From Artemia franciscana (taxonomy: Eukaryota; Arthropoda; Branchiopoda; Anostraca; Artemiidae), in NCBI RefSeq assembly GCF_032884065.1, contig NW_027062617.1, positions 806,001 through 870,000 on the forward strand: a DNA stretch of 64,000 nt. The letters run 5' to 3'. Under the pieces are notes generated by a model that saw only the letters and a list, made by a program, of their open reading frames with translations, made no database searches and was not told where the DNA came from. This document shows positions 11,803 through 23,639 of the stretch, piece after piece; position 1 is the stretch's first letter; each line of letters opens with the position of its first letter. Both the position numbers and the translations under genes were made by a program.

Positions 11803-14407
11803 ATGGAAAGGCAGTGTGGTCTTCGTCATTATTTACGTCACGCTTATGGGGAGCATTTGACCAAAGATATTTTTCATTTTATTAGTTTAGGGAAAAAACA
11901 CGCGAACATTATTAATCAACAAACGTTTCTGGAATCCTGCAGAAGGAATAAAATTATTCCTAAATCCTTAAGGCATAAATTTCACTTAAATACTTTACGA
12001 GAGTCACAGTTCACACATAAACTACAGCTAAAAACGTTGAATCATATTATTAAGGACAAAAAACACAGAAGACATAGAATTTCCTCAGAACGAAAATCAC
12101 TCGAAAATTTTCTATCACAGAGCTTGTCCACTGATGATTTTTTGCAAATTCTTAGGATGGAAAGGAATTCATTCCACCATTATTTCCGTGTGTCACAAGA
12201 GAGACTCACTAATAAGTTTACAAGGTTGAAATATGAGTCTCAAGTGGTCAACCCAGTTTACAATCCTAAGATAAGTCCTGGACCTGCGATTGTAAATATT
12301 TCATCTAAAAAGCTTAGCTATGTTGAAGAAAAAGTCCTAGAACAAGGGCCAAAATTTTCGTTTTTACCAAAACAAGTTCCAGTTGCAGACTTGATAGCAT
12401 CTTTAGAATCCTCTCTCCACAAATGTAGTGCTCTTGTTTCAAACCCGGATACAGTTAGATCTTGTTTAATTAACACTCTTTACAACACCTCATTAAAACT
12501 TCCTAATTCTCCCAATAATGCAATGGAAAAATCATATGACACAAAAGTTTTGAATAAACTCCGTAAAGATTCCTCAATAATAATCACTAAAGCCGATAAA
12601 AGCAACTCCATAGTAATTATGAATAAAACTGATTATGATGGTAAAATTCAGTCACATTTAAATGATACAACCACTTATGTTAAATCAACCCATGACCAGA
12701 CTGATCAATTTGCTCAAAAAGTAATAAAAGAATTAAAAACTTTGAAAGAAAATGGCAGAATCACTCCACAGTTGTACAATAAATTCCTCCCTCGTGGTGT
12801 TTTTTGCTCAAAGTTTTATGGATTACCAAAATTGCACAAACAAGGCATTCCTCTAAGACCCATTGTAGCTAGCACAAAATCACCTGCCTCAAACATTGGA
12901 AAATGGTTATGCACTGCATTTAAACCATTGCTTCACTCCCAAAAATCTTATATAAAAAATTCAGTTGATCTTGTAGAAAAATTGAAACAAATAGACATTT
13001 CTGAAAATTCCATATTAAGCAGCTTTGACATAGTTTCTATGTATACTAGTATTGATGTTTCAAAATCTGAACAATTATTACAAAATAAACTGGAAAACAA
13101 TTACCATCTAATCGAAGAGTCAGCAATAGGTCTAGACATTGATGTTCTCATGCATTTGGTTAAATTATGTAACAAATATTCCATGCACTTCCAGTTTCGA
13201 GATTCATATTACAACCAGGTAAGGGGCCTTCCTATGGGAGCACCTCTATCAGGCCTACTCGCAAATATTTTTGTCGAAAATCTTGAAAATTGGGCCCTAG
13301 ATTCGTATTTTCTTAATCATGTGTTTTGGGGGACGTTTCATGGACGACATAATTTCAGTTTGGAATTATGGCGAAAGTGAACTTAAAGGTTTTCTAGAAC
13401 ATTTAAATACTTACGATAGAAACCTGCAATTCACCCTAGAGACCGAAAGAGATGGAAAAATACCTTTTTTAGATGTATTGATAATACGCAGTGTGAATAA
13501 ACTTGATTTTACGGTTTACAGAAAACCTACGCATAATAATAGATACCTTCACTTCAAATCTAACCATCCTCCACAGGTTAAAAGAGGTGTGGTAATATCT
13601 CTTGTGGATAGAGCACTTAATATCTGTTCAGAGCCGTATGTTAAAAAAGAATTAAATTTTATTACAGACATACTTTTTGGCAACGGGTACCCAATTTCTC
13701 TCATAAATACTGTTATTGCTCAAAGATTAAAGATGCATTCTTCTAAAGCCTTAAATCCCACACCAGTAAATGATTCTAATAAACCCACAAGCACGATTTA
13801 CCTGCCTTATATTCCGAAAATTACTTCAAAAATGAAAAAAGTTTGTTTAAAAAACAATTTACGTGTTGTATTCACAAGCAATTAGAGTATAATGAATCTT
13901 GTCAATTCTGGTAAGGATAAAACCCCAATTACTCGTCTACGAGGGGTGTATCAAATACCATGTAGTTGTGGAAATTATTACATTGGTCGAACCCACCAAA
14001 ATTTAGGAACAAGATTACAGCAACACAAAGAAAGTATTGAAAAAGCGTTAAAATCTAAAAATAACTCTATATCTTTCGATTCAGCTTTAAGTAGTCATAT
14101 TTTTGAAAATCCAAACCATTATGTTCTATTTGACGAAACAATTCTAATTAGCAATGACCTAGGAATCAAACAAACTGTCCGTGAGGCAATCGAAATCAAA
14201 CGAAACTTAAATAATAATAAATCCCTAAATAGAGACTTGGGTGAATACACACTCAACCCTATGTACACAAAATTAATTATAGAAAATAATCTAATTCAAA
14301 ATAAAACAAAAATAGGAATTAACAAAAACAAGCCCAATATCAAAAGAACTATCAGATTAGCTGCAGAGAAGGCAAATATCGCAATAAGAAATCAATCCAA
14401 TTTTTAA
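11803..14407 (+). pseudogene. PLE unit D: reverse transcriptase + GIY-YIG endonuclease, frameshift and stop
   Basis: Plus-strand full-length copy, near identical to B. The frame is open through motifs A and B and, unlike A and B, reads correctly across the segment after 'GLLANIF' (VENLENWA). An extra G in a G5 run (13328-13332; G4 in A and B) shifts the frame just before motif C. The remaining frame (13319 on) has FMDD and the 'PFLDVLIIR' region. A TTA-to-TAG change makes a stop at 13883-13885, and the GIY-YIG domain continues after it (13892-14407). The span is 2605 bp, one more than the 2604 expected. Start 11803 is shared with A and B; the upstream Met at 11758 lies in the junction repeat. 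Confidence 0.92.
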
Positions 14408-14692
14408 TAAATACAGTTAGTGAAATGAATGAACCTTTTTATCTTGTAAAATGTTAGCTTTTATCAGACAGTCTTGGCTGAACTTTTCGTTAAGAAGTAA
14501 TGATGCCAAGGCTATTTTAAAATAAAAAATGGATATTTAACTGAGAACTTTTATTGTAAGTGTTTTATTGTTTTTTATTTTTTTCTTTGCTGAAGACGGC
14601 CCTTAGATATAGGGCCGAAATATTCAAATAGGTTTTGTTGGTTCACTGTCTTGGGAAAAAAAAAGTCCTCATTATTCTCTCTTTTGTTGTTG
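14408..14692 (+). repeat. Terminal PLE junction repeat, ends at Helitron
   Basis: 3' region of unit D plus 64 bp of the leader of a would-be next unit. It stops at 'ttgttgttg', a few bases before where the next ATG would be, and is replaced from 14693 by 'gacgtcatg' of the Helitron-like sequence. Confidence 0.75.
14586..14628 (+). ncRNA. Hammerhead-ribozyme-like motif after PLE unit D
   Basis: Same motif as at 11693-11735, without changes. Confidence 0.55.
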
Positions 14693-14811
14693 GACGTCAT
14701 GTTTCTGTGTCGACTGACGTCATGAAGTTAGTTGTCGTCATTTTTGTTATGACGGTGACGTCATTAATGGTATTTAAGACATGCGTTCACGGAAAAATGT
14801 TTAATTGTAAA

Positions 14812-14937
14812 ATGACTGAAGAACCTAAAATGGCAACAGCCGAGGAAGCTGCTCAAAGAGTCTATGCCAAAAAACTTGCTGCTGATAGAGAAAGTAAGAA
14901 AAGAAAGCGTGGATATAACCGGGAATATAAATGACGA
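14812..14937 (+). pseudogene. Helitron-associated basic protein fragment
   Basis: Forty-one codons (14812-14937 with the stop), rich in Lys/Arg/Glu/Ala ('ATAEEAAQRVYAKKLAA', 'RESKKRKR'), then a stop. From memory, this kind of charged, helical tract occurs near the start of arthropod Helitron-associated proteins; I cannot check that here. It is far too short to be functional. The reading frame opens further upstream (Met 14635), but that part is PLE junction sequence and so is not original to the protein. Confidence 0.5.
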
Positions 14938-15180
14938 CCGGGACACAGGGACACAACTACAACGGGGACGCCGGGGGCACAGGCGGGATATATAATTGAC
15001 GACTGAGACACAGGGATTGTTTGAATAGAAATTACAGACCGGGACACCGGGACACAAATGACGACCGGGACACTGGGACACAGGGAATATAAATGACGAC
15101 CGGGACACTCAAAGAGAAATTACAAACTGGGACACCAGGACACAAATGACGACCGGGACACAGGGAATATAAATGGTATT
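14935..15180. repeat. GGGACAC minisatellite inside Helitron
   Basis: Irregular repeats of 'gacgaccgggacac', 'agggacac' and 'gggaatataaatgacgac', about 30-60 bp per higher-order unit. They create spurious minus-strand ORFs rich in 'CPGV' and 'SRSS'. Confidence 0.8.
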
Positions 15181-15413
15181 TATATGCACAGACAATGGGA
15201 CAGCGAAGAATGTTGTATATTCGCATGTTTTACGTAGTTAAAAACATATATTTATATCTATCTCTATTCACAGGTGGGACACAGGGACACAGCTACAATG
15301 GCGCGTAACTAATATGGCGCGTAACGACTTACGCGCGCGGGGGGGCTTGGGGGGGTGCGAAGCACCCCACCAGCTAGGTGTTGGGGTGGCGCGAAGCGCC
15401 ACCCCAACAGCTA

Positions 15414-15575
<162 letters not shown>

Positions 15576-16779
15576 ACAAGCGTTTGTTATATATATTTCT
15601 GCTGTGATAAGGATTAAAAAGAAGAATGAAAACATTCAAAATCTATAGGGTCATTTCTTTTCATCTTTTTTCCTTCATTTTCCGGTCATTCTTGGCAATT
15701 TGACAGGTGATCAAACTAGCCAGCGCTTGACCAAGGCTTTCACTCTTTTGTCACTTCATCAGGATAAGGTCATCCATAATAAAAATACTTATTCCTTGGC
15801 ATGTACTTAGAAAAAGAAACAATAAATGGAGGAGAATTTGCAGTATTTCTTTGTATAAGTTAGATGGTTCTATTTTGCTAATTTTTCCATCCTTCTTTTC
15901 ATGTATATGTATATTTGTTCGATTAGAGTTTTTGCTTAACTTTGTCTTCTTTTAATACTCTTCGCCACTTATATAAATGGTTTGCCACCAGAGATATCAC
16001 TAGCCGAAATGTTTGAGGAGAGGATGGTTTTTCGTTTTTCTTTTAAATTTTTACCCCTGATCTGGGTGATTTTTCTATTAAAATTACCTATTTTTTTCTT
16101 TCTAACCAGTTGAGACTTATCTTTTTTGGTTCACTGGACGTCCTATATATCCGTAAGCTTATTTGCCCTAATGAAAAATAAAATTGAGTCAATAAAATAG
16201 TAGAAGTTCGCACCATTATTTTAATGACTCAAATTTTTTTTACAGACTGGCTGAAAATATTAGGGGGCGGAAAATTATTTCAAGAAAATTTTTCTATCTT
16301 CTCTTGGGATAGTTATCTATGGAATGTTATCATAGTTTTAGCAATAGTTGCAGCCCAGTGAAGAATATGCAACGGCCCGTAATAACAGAAAGCTTCAAAC
16401 ATGGTTAAAAAAAAAAACACTGTATAGTGAGAAAAAAGTTACAATTTGAAGTTGATTCAGAAATGGTAACTATTATTTCAATTAATCTAAAAATTTATTG
16501 TGAAAACAAATTAATAGATATTTTGAAATACAGCCTGAAGCACCTTGAAATTGGCGTCAGGTCTGAATGAAAATACACCTATCGAATATAATATAATGTA
16601 GATTCGAAAATACGAGAATACAAAACAAATTTATGAAAACTTTCAAAAGAAGCAAGGAATCCTTCAAAAATTTTATCGAATCGAGATAAAAATTACAGAA
16701 TTAGAATGAACATGGTTGAAAACCCTGCTCAGGAGAATTATAGTTCTCCACCTTGAATATAAAGAAAAATCACTTTTAT
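15576..16779. other. No recognisable feature
   Basis: AT-rich sequence with only short ORFs. I found no protein similarity, tandem structure or splice-bounded exon that I could support. Confidence 0.4.
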
Positions 16780-18460
16780 GTGTCGGACGCAATATGCATC
16801 CCTTTTTCCCCGGGGAATATTGGATCCAACCAGTGAAAGTAGTATAATAAGAAAGGGCCCATATGAAAGGTAATCGCCATATCTAGTGCGCTTTTTAAGC
16901 AACAAAAAAGATTGTGCTGCAGCAAAGTAGCGTTTTCTGCCATTTTATGCCACAAATAATCGATTTTTGCCCAAAAAGAGTCAAAATACAGGGAAATGTA
17001 AATTCAAATAGAGCCAAACTACTCTTCATATTCTAAAAATCTAAGCAAACGGTTTTCAGCCCCCCCCCCCATCCTGAAAAGGAGCTTTAAAATATAAGTA
17101 AGATGCTTCAGAGAGCTCCATGTCCATTAAAGATTGTCAGCTGATGATGACATACGCCTGGCTGAAGGGCCAAGAAACGGAGATCAGCACCGCCGGTAGG
17201 GATTGTAAAGTCAAATGCCATATTCTTTACCTTTCTTTATCTTAGTTTAATGAGGTTCGTGTCCACTAAAAAATTGTCAGCTGATAATGACTTGAATTTT
17301 GCAGGAATTACCAGGAATACGTAAACGGTACGATTACGTATGGGAGAAAATATTGCTTTTTGCCCAATTAGGGTGGAAATGCGAGAGAATGTAGTAAAGC
17401 TCTAATGTATAACGTAAATGCTTCTGTGAGCTCTACGTCCACTCAAAAGTTGTCAGCTGATGATGACATACTCTAGTGAGCTCCGGGTTCACTCACAGAT
17501 TGTCAGCTGATGATGACATGAATTGCGCAGTAATTACCAATTTTTTTTAAGAATCATTGGCAGATCATGACCTTTTTAATAAGGGAAAAGAGATCTTGCG
17601 TATGGGCAAATATATTAGTTTTTGCCCAATTGGGTGAAAATACGAGGAAATTAAGTTTTTCAAGGAGCTGTAATGTATGACATACATGCTTCTTTGAGCT
17701 CCGCGTCCACTCAAAAATCGTCAGCTGATGATGACATACTTTAGTGAGCTCCGGATCAACTCACACATTATCAGCTGATGATAACATGAATTGTGTGGGA
17801 ATTACCAATATTTTTCTTACAAATCATCCGCAGATCATGACCTTTTTAATAAGGGAAAAGAGATCGTGCCCCTGTAGAATAGTATATGTGCAATAATACT
17901 AGTTTTTGCCCGATTCGTGTGAAAATATGAAGAAATGTAGTGTTTCAAGGAGCTGTAATGCATGACGTAAATGCTTCTGTGAGCTTCGCTTTTACTCAAA
18001 AATTGTCAGGTGATGATGGCCTACTTTAGTGAGCTCCAGGTTTACTCACAAATTGTCAGATGGTAATACCATGAATTGTGCTGGAATTACAAGGTTTTTT
18101 TTATAATCATCCGTATATCATGACCTTTTTAATAAGGGAAAACAGATCGTGCCATGGTATAATAGGTTATGGCAAAATTATTATTTACTTGCTAAATGAG
18201 GGTACGAGGGACTTTAGATATCAAAATAGCCGATCATTTTTTTTTTGTCAAAATCCTAAAAAATGAAGATTTTCGCCACATCCTTCCTGAAAAATGGTTC
18301 TAAAGTATGCAGATCAAATAGTTGCATTTGAATGCCACAATGAGTTCCGTCTTTCTTCATTAATTATCACCTGACAATGACAAGAATGCTCAATTGCATC
18401 AATTTTTGCCAAAATAGAGTCAAAATGTCAGCAAATGTACATCAATAAGGTAGAAATCGA
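16780..18460. repeat. ~280-bp tandem array with CAGCTGATGATGACAT motif
   Basis: Units share 'gagctccg.gtccactcaaaa', 'TTGTCAGCTGATGATGACAT', 'atgacctttttaataaggga', 'agatcgtgcc' and 'agtttttgcccaatt.gg'. Corresponding positions near 17439, 17696 and 17980 give a period of about 260-285 bp. Most units carry the TGTCAGCTGATGATGACA motif twice, ~55 bp apart. The outer units (16790-17110 and 18300-18460) are more diverged. A SINE fragment interrupts the array at 17156-17238. Confidence 0.8.
17156..17238 (+). mobile_element. SINE 3'-tail fragment
   Basis: 'GGCTGAAGGGCCAAGAAACG', 'GAGATCAGCACCGCCGGTAG' and 'ttgtaaagtcaaatgccata' match the reverse complement of 62815-62900 almost base for base. It lies between two halves of a ~280-bp array unit, so it inserted after the array formed. 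The tRNA-like head is missing. Confidence 0.75.
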
Positions 18461-18799
18461 CTTACTATGATCTAAAGCCATCTACTTTATTTTTTGAGCA
18501 ATCCATCTTAAAAATACAGGAGGAAAGCCGCTGGCTACCCCAAAATGGCAGGGATATGTTTAATGGCTCCTATAAAAGCTACTGTCTCTTTCTACGTTGT
18601 CTCTTACAAATATGTCTTAATAGCTTCACTGAAAAGTTCCATATGGCTCCTTCTGGAATCCAAAACAAGGAAGTATAAATTATAATATCTGTGATCGGAA
18701 ATCCATATCATGGGAATTAAAATAACCCTTGCAGAGACTGCTTCTCCGATCCCCCTTAAATTAGCTAACAACGTTTGGAAAAAATGCCTTATGAAAAAA
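18461..18799. other. No recognisable feature
   Basis: Diverged sequence between the 280-bp array and the SINE; possibly eroded array units. Nothing else is visible. Confidence 0.4.
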
Positions 18800-19110
18800 T
18801 ATTGAACCGTCCTAACAGAGCGGCTTGCACGCTAGACTTGAAATCCAGAGGACAGGGGCTCGATTACTGATGTCACTGGTTATTTGGTTTGGAACCGGTT
18901 ATCTAGTTATTTGATTTGTCAGCGGTATGACTCTATAAGCTCAGCCAGAATCGACCCTGCTGTAAATGGGTGCCAGGAGAAAACAGGGGGGGAGCGAGAA
19001 AGCGAGAAGCGTCGGATGATTTTGGCTCTAACCACGTATTGCACTCCCGGCCGAAGGAAGAGAAGGGGGAGATCGGTATCTACACTATGCGGACCATGGG
19101 TCAGCATGCG
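18800..19110 (+). mobile_element. tRNA-derived SINE, near full length
   Basis: The head resembles a tRNA gene: 'agagcggcttgcacgctaga' (A-box-like) and 'ggggctcgattac' (B-box-like, ~35 bp later). The body 'cagccagaatcgaccctgct' + 'taaatgggtgccaggagaaa' is shared with the SINE at 54410-54610 and the tail at 62940-63000 (both minus strand). It would be transcribed by RNA polymerase III from the internal boxes and moved by LINE machinery. The 3' boundary is approximate. The ORFs across it are chance frames. Confidence 0.65.
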
Positions 19111-19866
19111 AAAAAGTTTTTGCATGTCTTCCTCTTAGAACGTTCTCTTTAAATACTGAAACAAGGAATATTTCCCACCAAAATATAAGAGCGGCAGATA
19201 TACCTCCGATTTGAGGTTCAGCGGTATTCGAAAAAAAAAAAACAATTTGCCAAACAAAATCAGGAAACAAAGGCAGCAAAATCACCAGCTGTTCCTCAGA
19301 TATATGAAATCATTTGATTTTGTTTTGGCACCATTAATATAATTTAACCAAACATATTTCAACCAATAATACGGAATGTGATGTACTTTAGGCAATAATT
19401 TTATAGAATATAATTTAGCCAAGTATATTTTAGCCAAAAAATGGAATCACTTGCCCTTCCACAAAATACTTCAAATCATCGGATTTTGTTAGGAATTTCC
19501 TTTTGACTATAAAATCATAAATTTACAATCTTGGCTGTATTTTCAAAACATTTGATTAATATTCTTATGCTGATAAGCAGAGTTCCCGTAAAACGAATTA
19601 GCCAGACAACATTGACCTACGACTTTGCCCCCCTCTAAGGCCGTAATATTTCGCTATATACCCGGAGACTTATTAATACAAATTTTTGAATTTAAATTAA
19701 TGTGCTCTTTTTTATAACTGAAGAACTAGAGGGTAGAAATTACATTCCTGGAAAGATTTGGCATATGATGTCTATCAGCCCCTGTGGGCAAAATATGTAA
19801 AAGTACATATCTTGGTATCCTACTTTTTTTTACAATTTGGCTAATACAGGTATTGAAAGTGATACA
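19111..19866. other. No recognisable feature
   Basis: AT-rich; short similar phrases ('tttagccaa', 'atttaaccaaacatattt') recur loosely at 19330-19440. No gene is supported. Confidence 0.4.
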
Positions 19867-19867
19867 T

Positions 19868-19868
19868 G

Positions 19869-19911
<43 letters not shown>

Positions 19912-19954
19912 CTCTCTCACTCTCTCTCTCTCTCTCTCTCTCTCTGTATCTCTC

Positions 19955-20049
<95 letters not shown>

Positions 20050-20050
20050 T
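19868..20050. repeat. (CT)n microsatellite
   Basis: A CT dinucleotide tract of about 180 bp with two identical interruptions ('tctctgtatctctctcactctc'), suggesting internal duplication. The Leu-Ser and Arg-Glu ORFs across it on both strands are artefacts. Confidence 0.97.
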
Positions 20051-21570
20051 ATTTCCTGCACACTCTCACTTAAGTCATCAATATACCTGTGATTCCAAAA
20101 TTTGATATCTAGCCCTTAAGGGTCAGTTTTCATAGAAAATATTACGATTCTTTGTAAAAATAACAAAAGATCAGTGCAAACGACACTATATAAAAAGAAA
20201 TTCGGAACAACTTCGTTTATATTGTATTTGTTTATATTTTTACTAGCTTGCCTGATAAAAAAGTATATGATTACATTATAGAAATTGACAAATGTTTATA
20301 ACATAGCAAATCCTATGAAAGCTTATTGATAAAGCTCGGTTGATTTTATTTTGTTATAAACTTATTATTACTAATAATAAAAATTAACTAAATAATAAAA
20401 ATTTACTAAATAATAATTACTAAAAATTATTCAGTAATCTTGATTATTAATTGCTAATTACTAAAAATTTACTAAATAATAATAAAGAATTACTAATTAT
20501 AAAATTTATTACTAAATTTTGCTTGCTATTTTGCTTCAAAAATTTGCTTCAAAATTTGCTTCTCTATTTTGTTTGCTATGCTTGGAAATATAGCTCTTGT
20601 CTTGAATTTCCAAATGTGGTTTTATCGAAATTTAGGGTTTAGAATTTTATGGTTTCTGTTTGGTAAGCATTTTACCATAGAATATGCTCTTCTGTTATTT
20701 AAAGTCGGAGATTGAAGTGTTAAAAATAGATTCATTTTTTATTTATCATCTGTATTTACTAAAAAGATTTGGAAAAACGAATTAAATCGGATGCGTGTAA
20801 AAAAAAAATGTCGATAAATATCCTCTGTAAGGGGTTTTTATACAGCAGGGGCACCAATCAAGTGGTAGGGGAGGCAATACTCCACCCACTCACCTATATA
20901 ACCCTTTATCTGTATTTTCAATGAAAATAGAAAAGCGAAATTACACTTCCCCTAGATTATGTTCAATGACAAACAAGATAAAAAAAATCCCCCCACCCTC
21001 TATATTTTCATGACTTGGCATCCTTGGAATGGAGCAGCCATGATGTGCGTAATAAAGCTTTGCTGCTCTTCAGGATTTTAATATTCAGGATTGCAATATT
21101 CAGCTTTGCAATATTCAGCTTTGCAATATTCAGGATTTTGTAATATATCACCAGCTGTGTCTTTTTTTATTTTCCTTTTCTTCCTTTTCGTTAATTTGAT
21201 ACTTTGAATATTTAGAACCATTTAATTTTTTGACATACTTATTAGCCTAGTTAAAAAAAAGCACATTATTGTCATGTCAAGTATGTTCAGAAAGAAGTAT
21301 ATTTCTGTATCCTTGAAAGTTGAGATTTTTCCTTATTCGACTTATACAGTTGGCTAAAAGATGAGGTTCTCTCCTTTACTATTTTCCATTTCTATATCTA
21401 AAGGTGTATACCAAAAGAATCTTAGATATAATCTATTACCTTGGCTTCTATTGCTTAAAAATCTGAAATACACACCATAAAGGCAAAAAAGAAATAAAGA
21501 GTCAGAAATATGCTAAAGAGTATCTTAAATATAAATAGCCTAGGGGGTCACTTATATTATTGTTACTTAC
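20051..21570. other. AT-rich spacer with small repeats
   Basis: 20370-20520 is low-complexity 'aaatttactaaataataa'. 21076-21136 holds about four copies of a 17-bp unit ('gcaatattcagctttgc'). No coding region is supported. Confidence 0.5.
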
Positions 21571-21627
21571 TGCCAAAGTATTAGCGTCAGATGATTCTGG
21601 AGGAGTGTTGGGTCTTAAGTGTTGGTT
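21571..21627 (-). CDS. Possible small exon (low confidence)
   Basis: On the minus strand a 57-bp segment is bounded by an AG acceptor ('gctgctcatcttag') and a perfect GTAAGT donor. It is open as 19 codons of Pro/Ser/Asn-rich sequence ('RPNTPPESSDANTLA'). Its phase (0) does not continue the Cys-rich exon at 22230-22358, which ends in phase 1; in the phase that would follow that exon, a TGA appears after 13 codons. It may be an exon of another transcript or a chance pattern. Confidence 0.2.
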
Positions 21628-22229
21628 CTAAGATGAGCAGCTAGAAACAAAATTAGTAACTATTTCATTTTTGCTAATGACAATCACTTTCCTCCAAGGT
21701 AAAGTAAAGTTTGAGTTAAATATTCTCAGATTTCACTCTAGGAGTAAGCCAATTACCTCTGAGTTTTCCTTAGTTTCCCCTAATTTCTACAAAAAAGTGG
21801 CTTTTTGAGATTTCTAAAAAAATTAACGTGGATGAAGGTTGACGATTGACATTTGTGTTAAATTTTCATAATTTAGGAGTTTTAATCTTCTAGAAGACTT
21901 CCCACAACCCAATTTTCATTCGGCGGAACCTCAGAGAGATCTGGTGAAGACATTATACTCTAGTAATCACTCTTAATCTCCCCCCCCCCCCAAAAAAAAA
22001 ATTTTAATTCACGAAATATATCACCCCTGGATAACAATTCATTTTGCAAAGACTTAGTATTTGGTCGCTAAAAGAAAATCTTTCGATACAATACAGACAA
22101 AACATTACCATTCAATTGTAAAAATACTACTCTTATATACTCCATAACAGGACAGAAGGATGTCAGAATATCCCTTTATCATATCGTGATTAATCATTAT
22201 ATATGTACTCGGAGAATTAATTTACGTAC
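21628..22229. other. Intron-like or intergenic sequence
   Basis: No repeat or coding feature recognised. Confidence 0.4.
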
Positions 22230-22358
22230 CATTTTGAGAAAATTCTCTGACAAGCATGCAGTGAGAGGCGTCTCTTTCACACTGAATTGGAGGAGGTGGA
22301 TTATTGATACATTTTGGATCCAGCTCGGAAAGACACAGTACACACTGAAGGCCTTTTA
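22230..22358 (-). CDS. Candidate exon: Cys-rich extracellular module (Ly6/uPAR-like spacing)
   Basis: Minus-strand segment of 129 bp (43 codons) flanked by a strong acceptor ('caatttctttttcag') and a GTACGT donor, with phase 1 at both ends. The peptide has five Cys in the order C-x2-C-x7-C-x9-C-x6-C, beginning 'GLQCVLCLSELDPKC' and ending 'CMLVREFSQNG'. The 'LxCxxC...DxxC' opening is like the first half of Ly6/uPAR or Quiver-type three-finger domains, which are small secreted or GPI-anchored folds; this assignment is tentative. The next exon, which should hold the remaining Cys and the 'CN' ending, was not found. The nearest other same-strand coding sequence is the giant exon at 56645-61023, whose possible donor is also phase 1, so the two could be spliced (giving a Val codon at the joint). 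Confidence 0.5.
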
Positions 22359-23065
22359 CTGAAAAAGAAATTGCGTGTCAGGCTTACAGTAGGCCTGATG
22401 TCGTCAATCAAAATACTTTATGCACGTTTTCTTTGGCTAATTTACTCAGCTGAATTTTTGGCAGTGTTATGCAATTAATGTTATACCGCTTGTCTTTTAT
22501 TTTATACAAGAAGTGTACATGACCGATATAATGGACATAAATTACACAGAGACAGTATTGCTTTATTATAAACATTGGATTGTCATATTTTATTTACCTT
22601 TAAAAAAGAATACGTGTAGGAAACAAGCAAAACTACATATACAGTGATGTAGCATAGTATTAATACTTTGCTAAAACTATTCGATAGTATTATATACCTA
22701 GACCCATGCCTATCGCATAAGATTCAAGTAGCAATTGCTCTGAATGTTTTCTTTATTTAATTATTTTCATCCCTCAAACTAAAACTACAAACAGAAAACT
22801 AGATTCATTTAACAATTGCTCCAAAATCTCTTTTCTTAACTTTTTCCTTTTAATTTCAAGCTTAAAACAGAAAATTAAATTAACACAAAACTTACTTAAA
22901 AGTATATTTTCTTGGATTCCATCTTAATAATTCAAACTTTAATTTCTAACAGCGAAATCGTAATTTAAACTGCTCTACGAAACACTTACCTGAATTTATT
23001 TTTGTTTATTGCAGTCTAAAATTTAAAACTTTATAAACAGGATATCAAAATCCAAATAACAGGTT
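22359..23065. other. Intron-like or intergenic sequence
   Basis: AT-rich and low in coding potential. A splice-donor-like 'cag|gtaagtg' occurs on the minus strand near 22990, but no exon could be defined. Confidence 0.4.
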
Positions 23066-23383
23066 AGTAGTGATGTCTCTCTGCTTTCTAGGGGTCAGTA
23101 TTCTCTTTCGAACCCCGATCCTGACACTTTTTTAAGCTTCTTTGAGACGCAGGTGCATGTTAGCGTCATAGAGAATGTTTTCTAAGAGACCGCGGTGCAT
23201 GTTACGTCATAGGGAATGTTTTCTAAGAGCTGCAGGGGCATGTTAAGTGATATGAGATTGTTTGCCAACGTCAAGGGTAATGCAATTTTACCTGACTTGA
23301 TGGATTTTTCGGGAATGATGCAATCTTGCGTGACAGGCAGGACTTCAGGGGCCCATGGGGAAGTCTCAGTTATAACTGAGGAG
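23066..23383 (+). repeat. Dispersed repeat, plus copy of an inverted pair
   Basis: 'AGTAGTGATG.CTCTCTGCTTTCT' ... 'ttttttaagcttctt.gaga' ... 'ATGTTTTCTAAG' ... 'gacttgatggatttt' ... 'gacttcaggggcc' ... 'aactgaggag' matches the reverse complement of 37254-37527 end to end. A ~45-bp internal unit ('gcatgttacgtcatagggaatgttttctaagag') is repeated about three times in this copy and about twice in the other. The ORF inside is not conserved. Confidence 0.75.
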
Positions 23384-23639
23384 AGTTTTGAAACAAAATT
23401 GGGTCCGCGAAAAACTCAGAATTCTGAAAGAGAAAAAAAAATCTTCATCCAGATTTTTAAGAAAATGTTTGGAAAGTTCTTATGAACTTGTTTTACAATC
23501 ACTTGACAAATGAAGGCCGCTTATGAAACCAGTCTGACTATTTTTTAGCAAGAAATTAGACACTTCATTTAGCCATCAAGCAGTAAGAATATAACTACGA
23601 AATCAGATATTTATAGGCAATCACACTAGAAGTGGCGAA

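Noticed and set aside
19726..20105. ORFs of Leu-Ser or Arg-Glu repeats
   Set aside because: Direct translation of the (CT)n tract.
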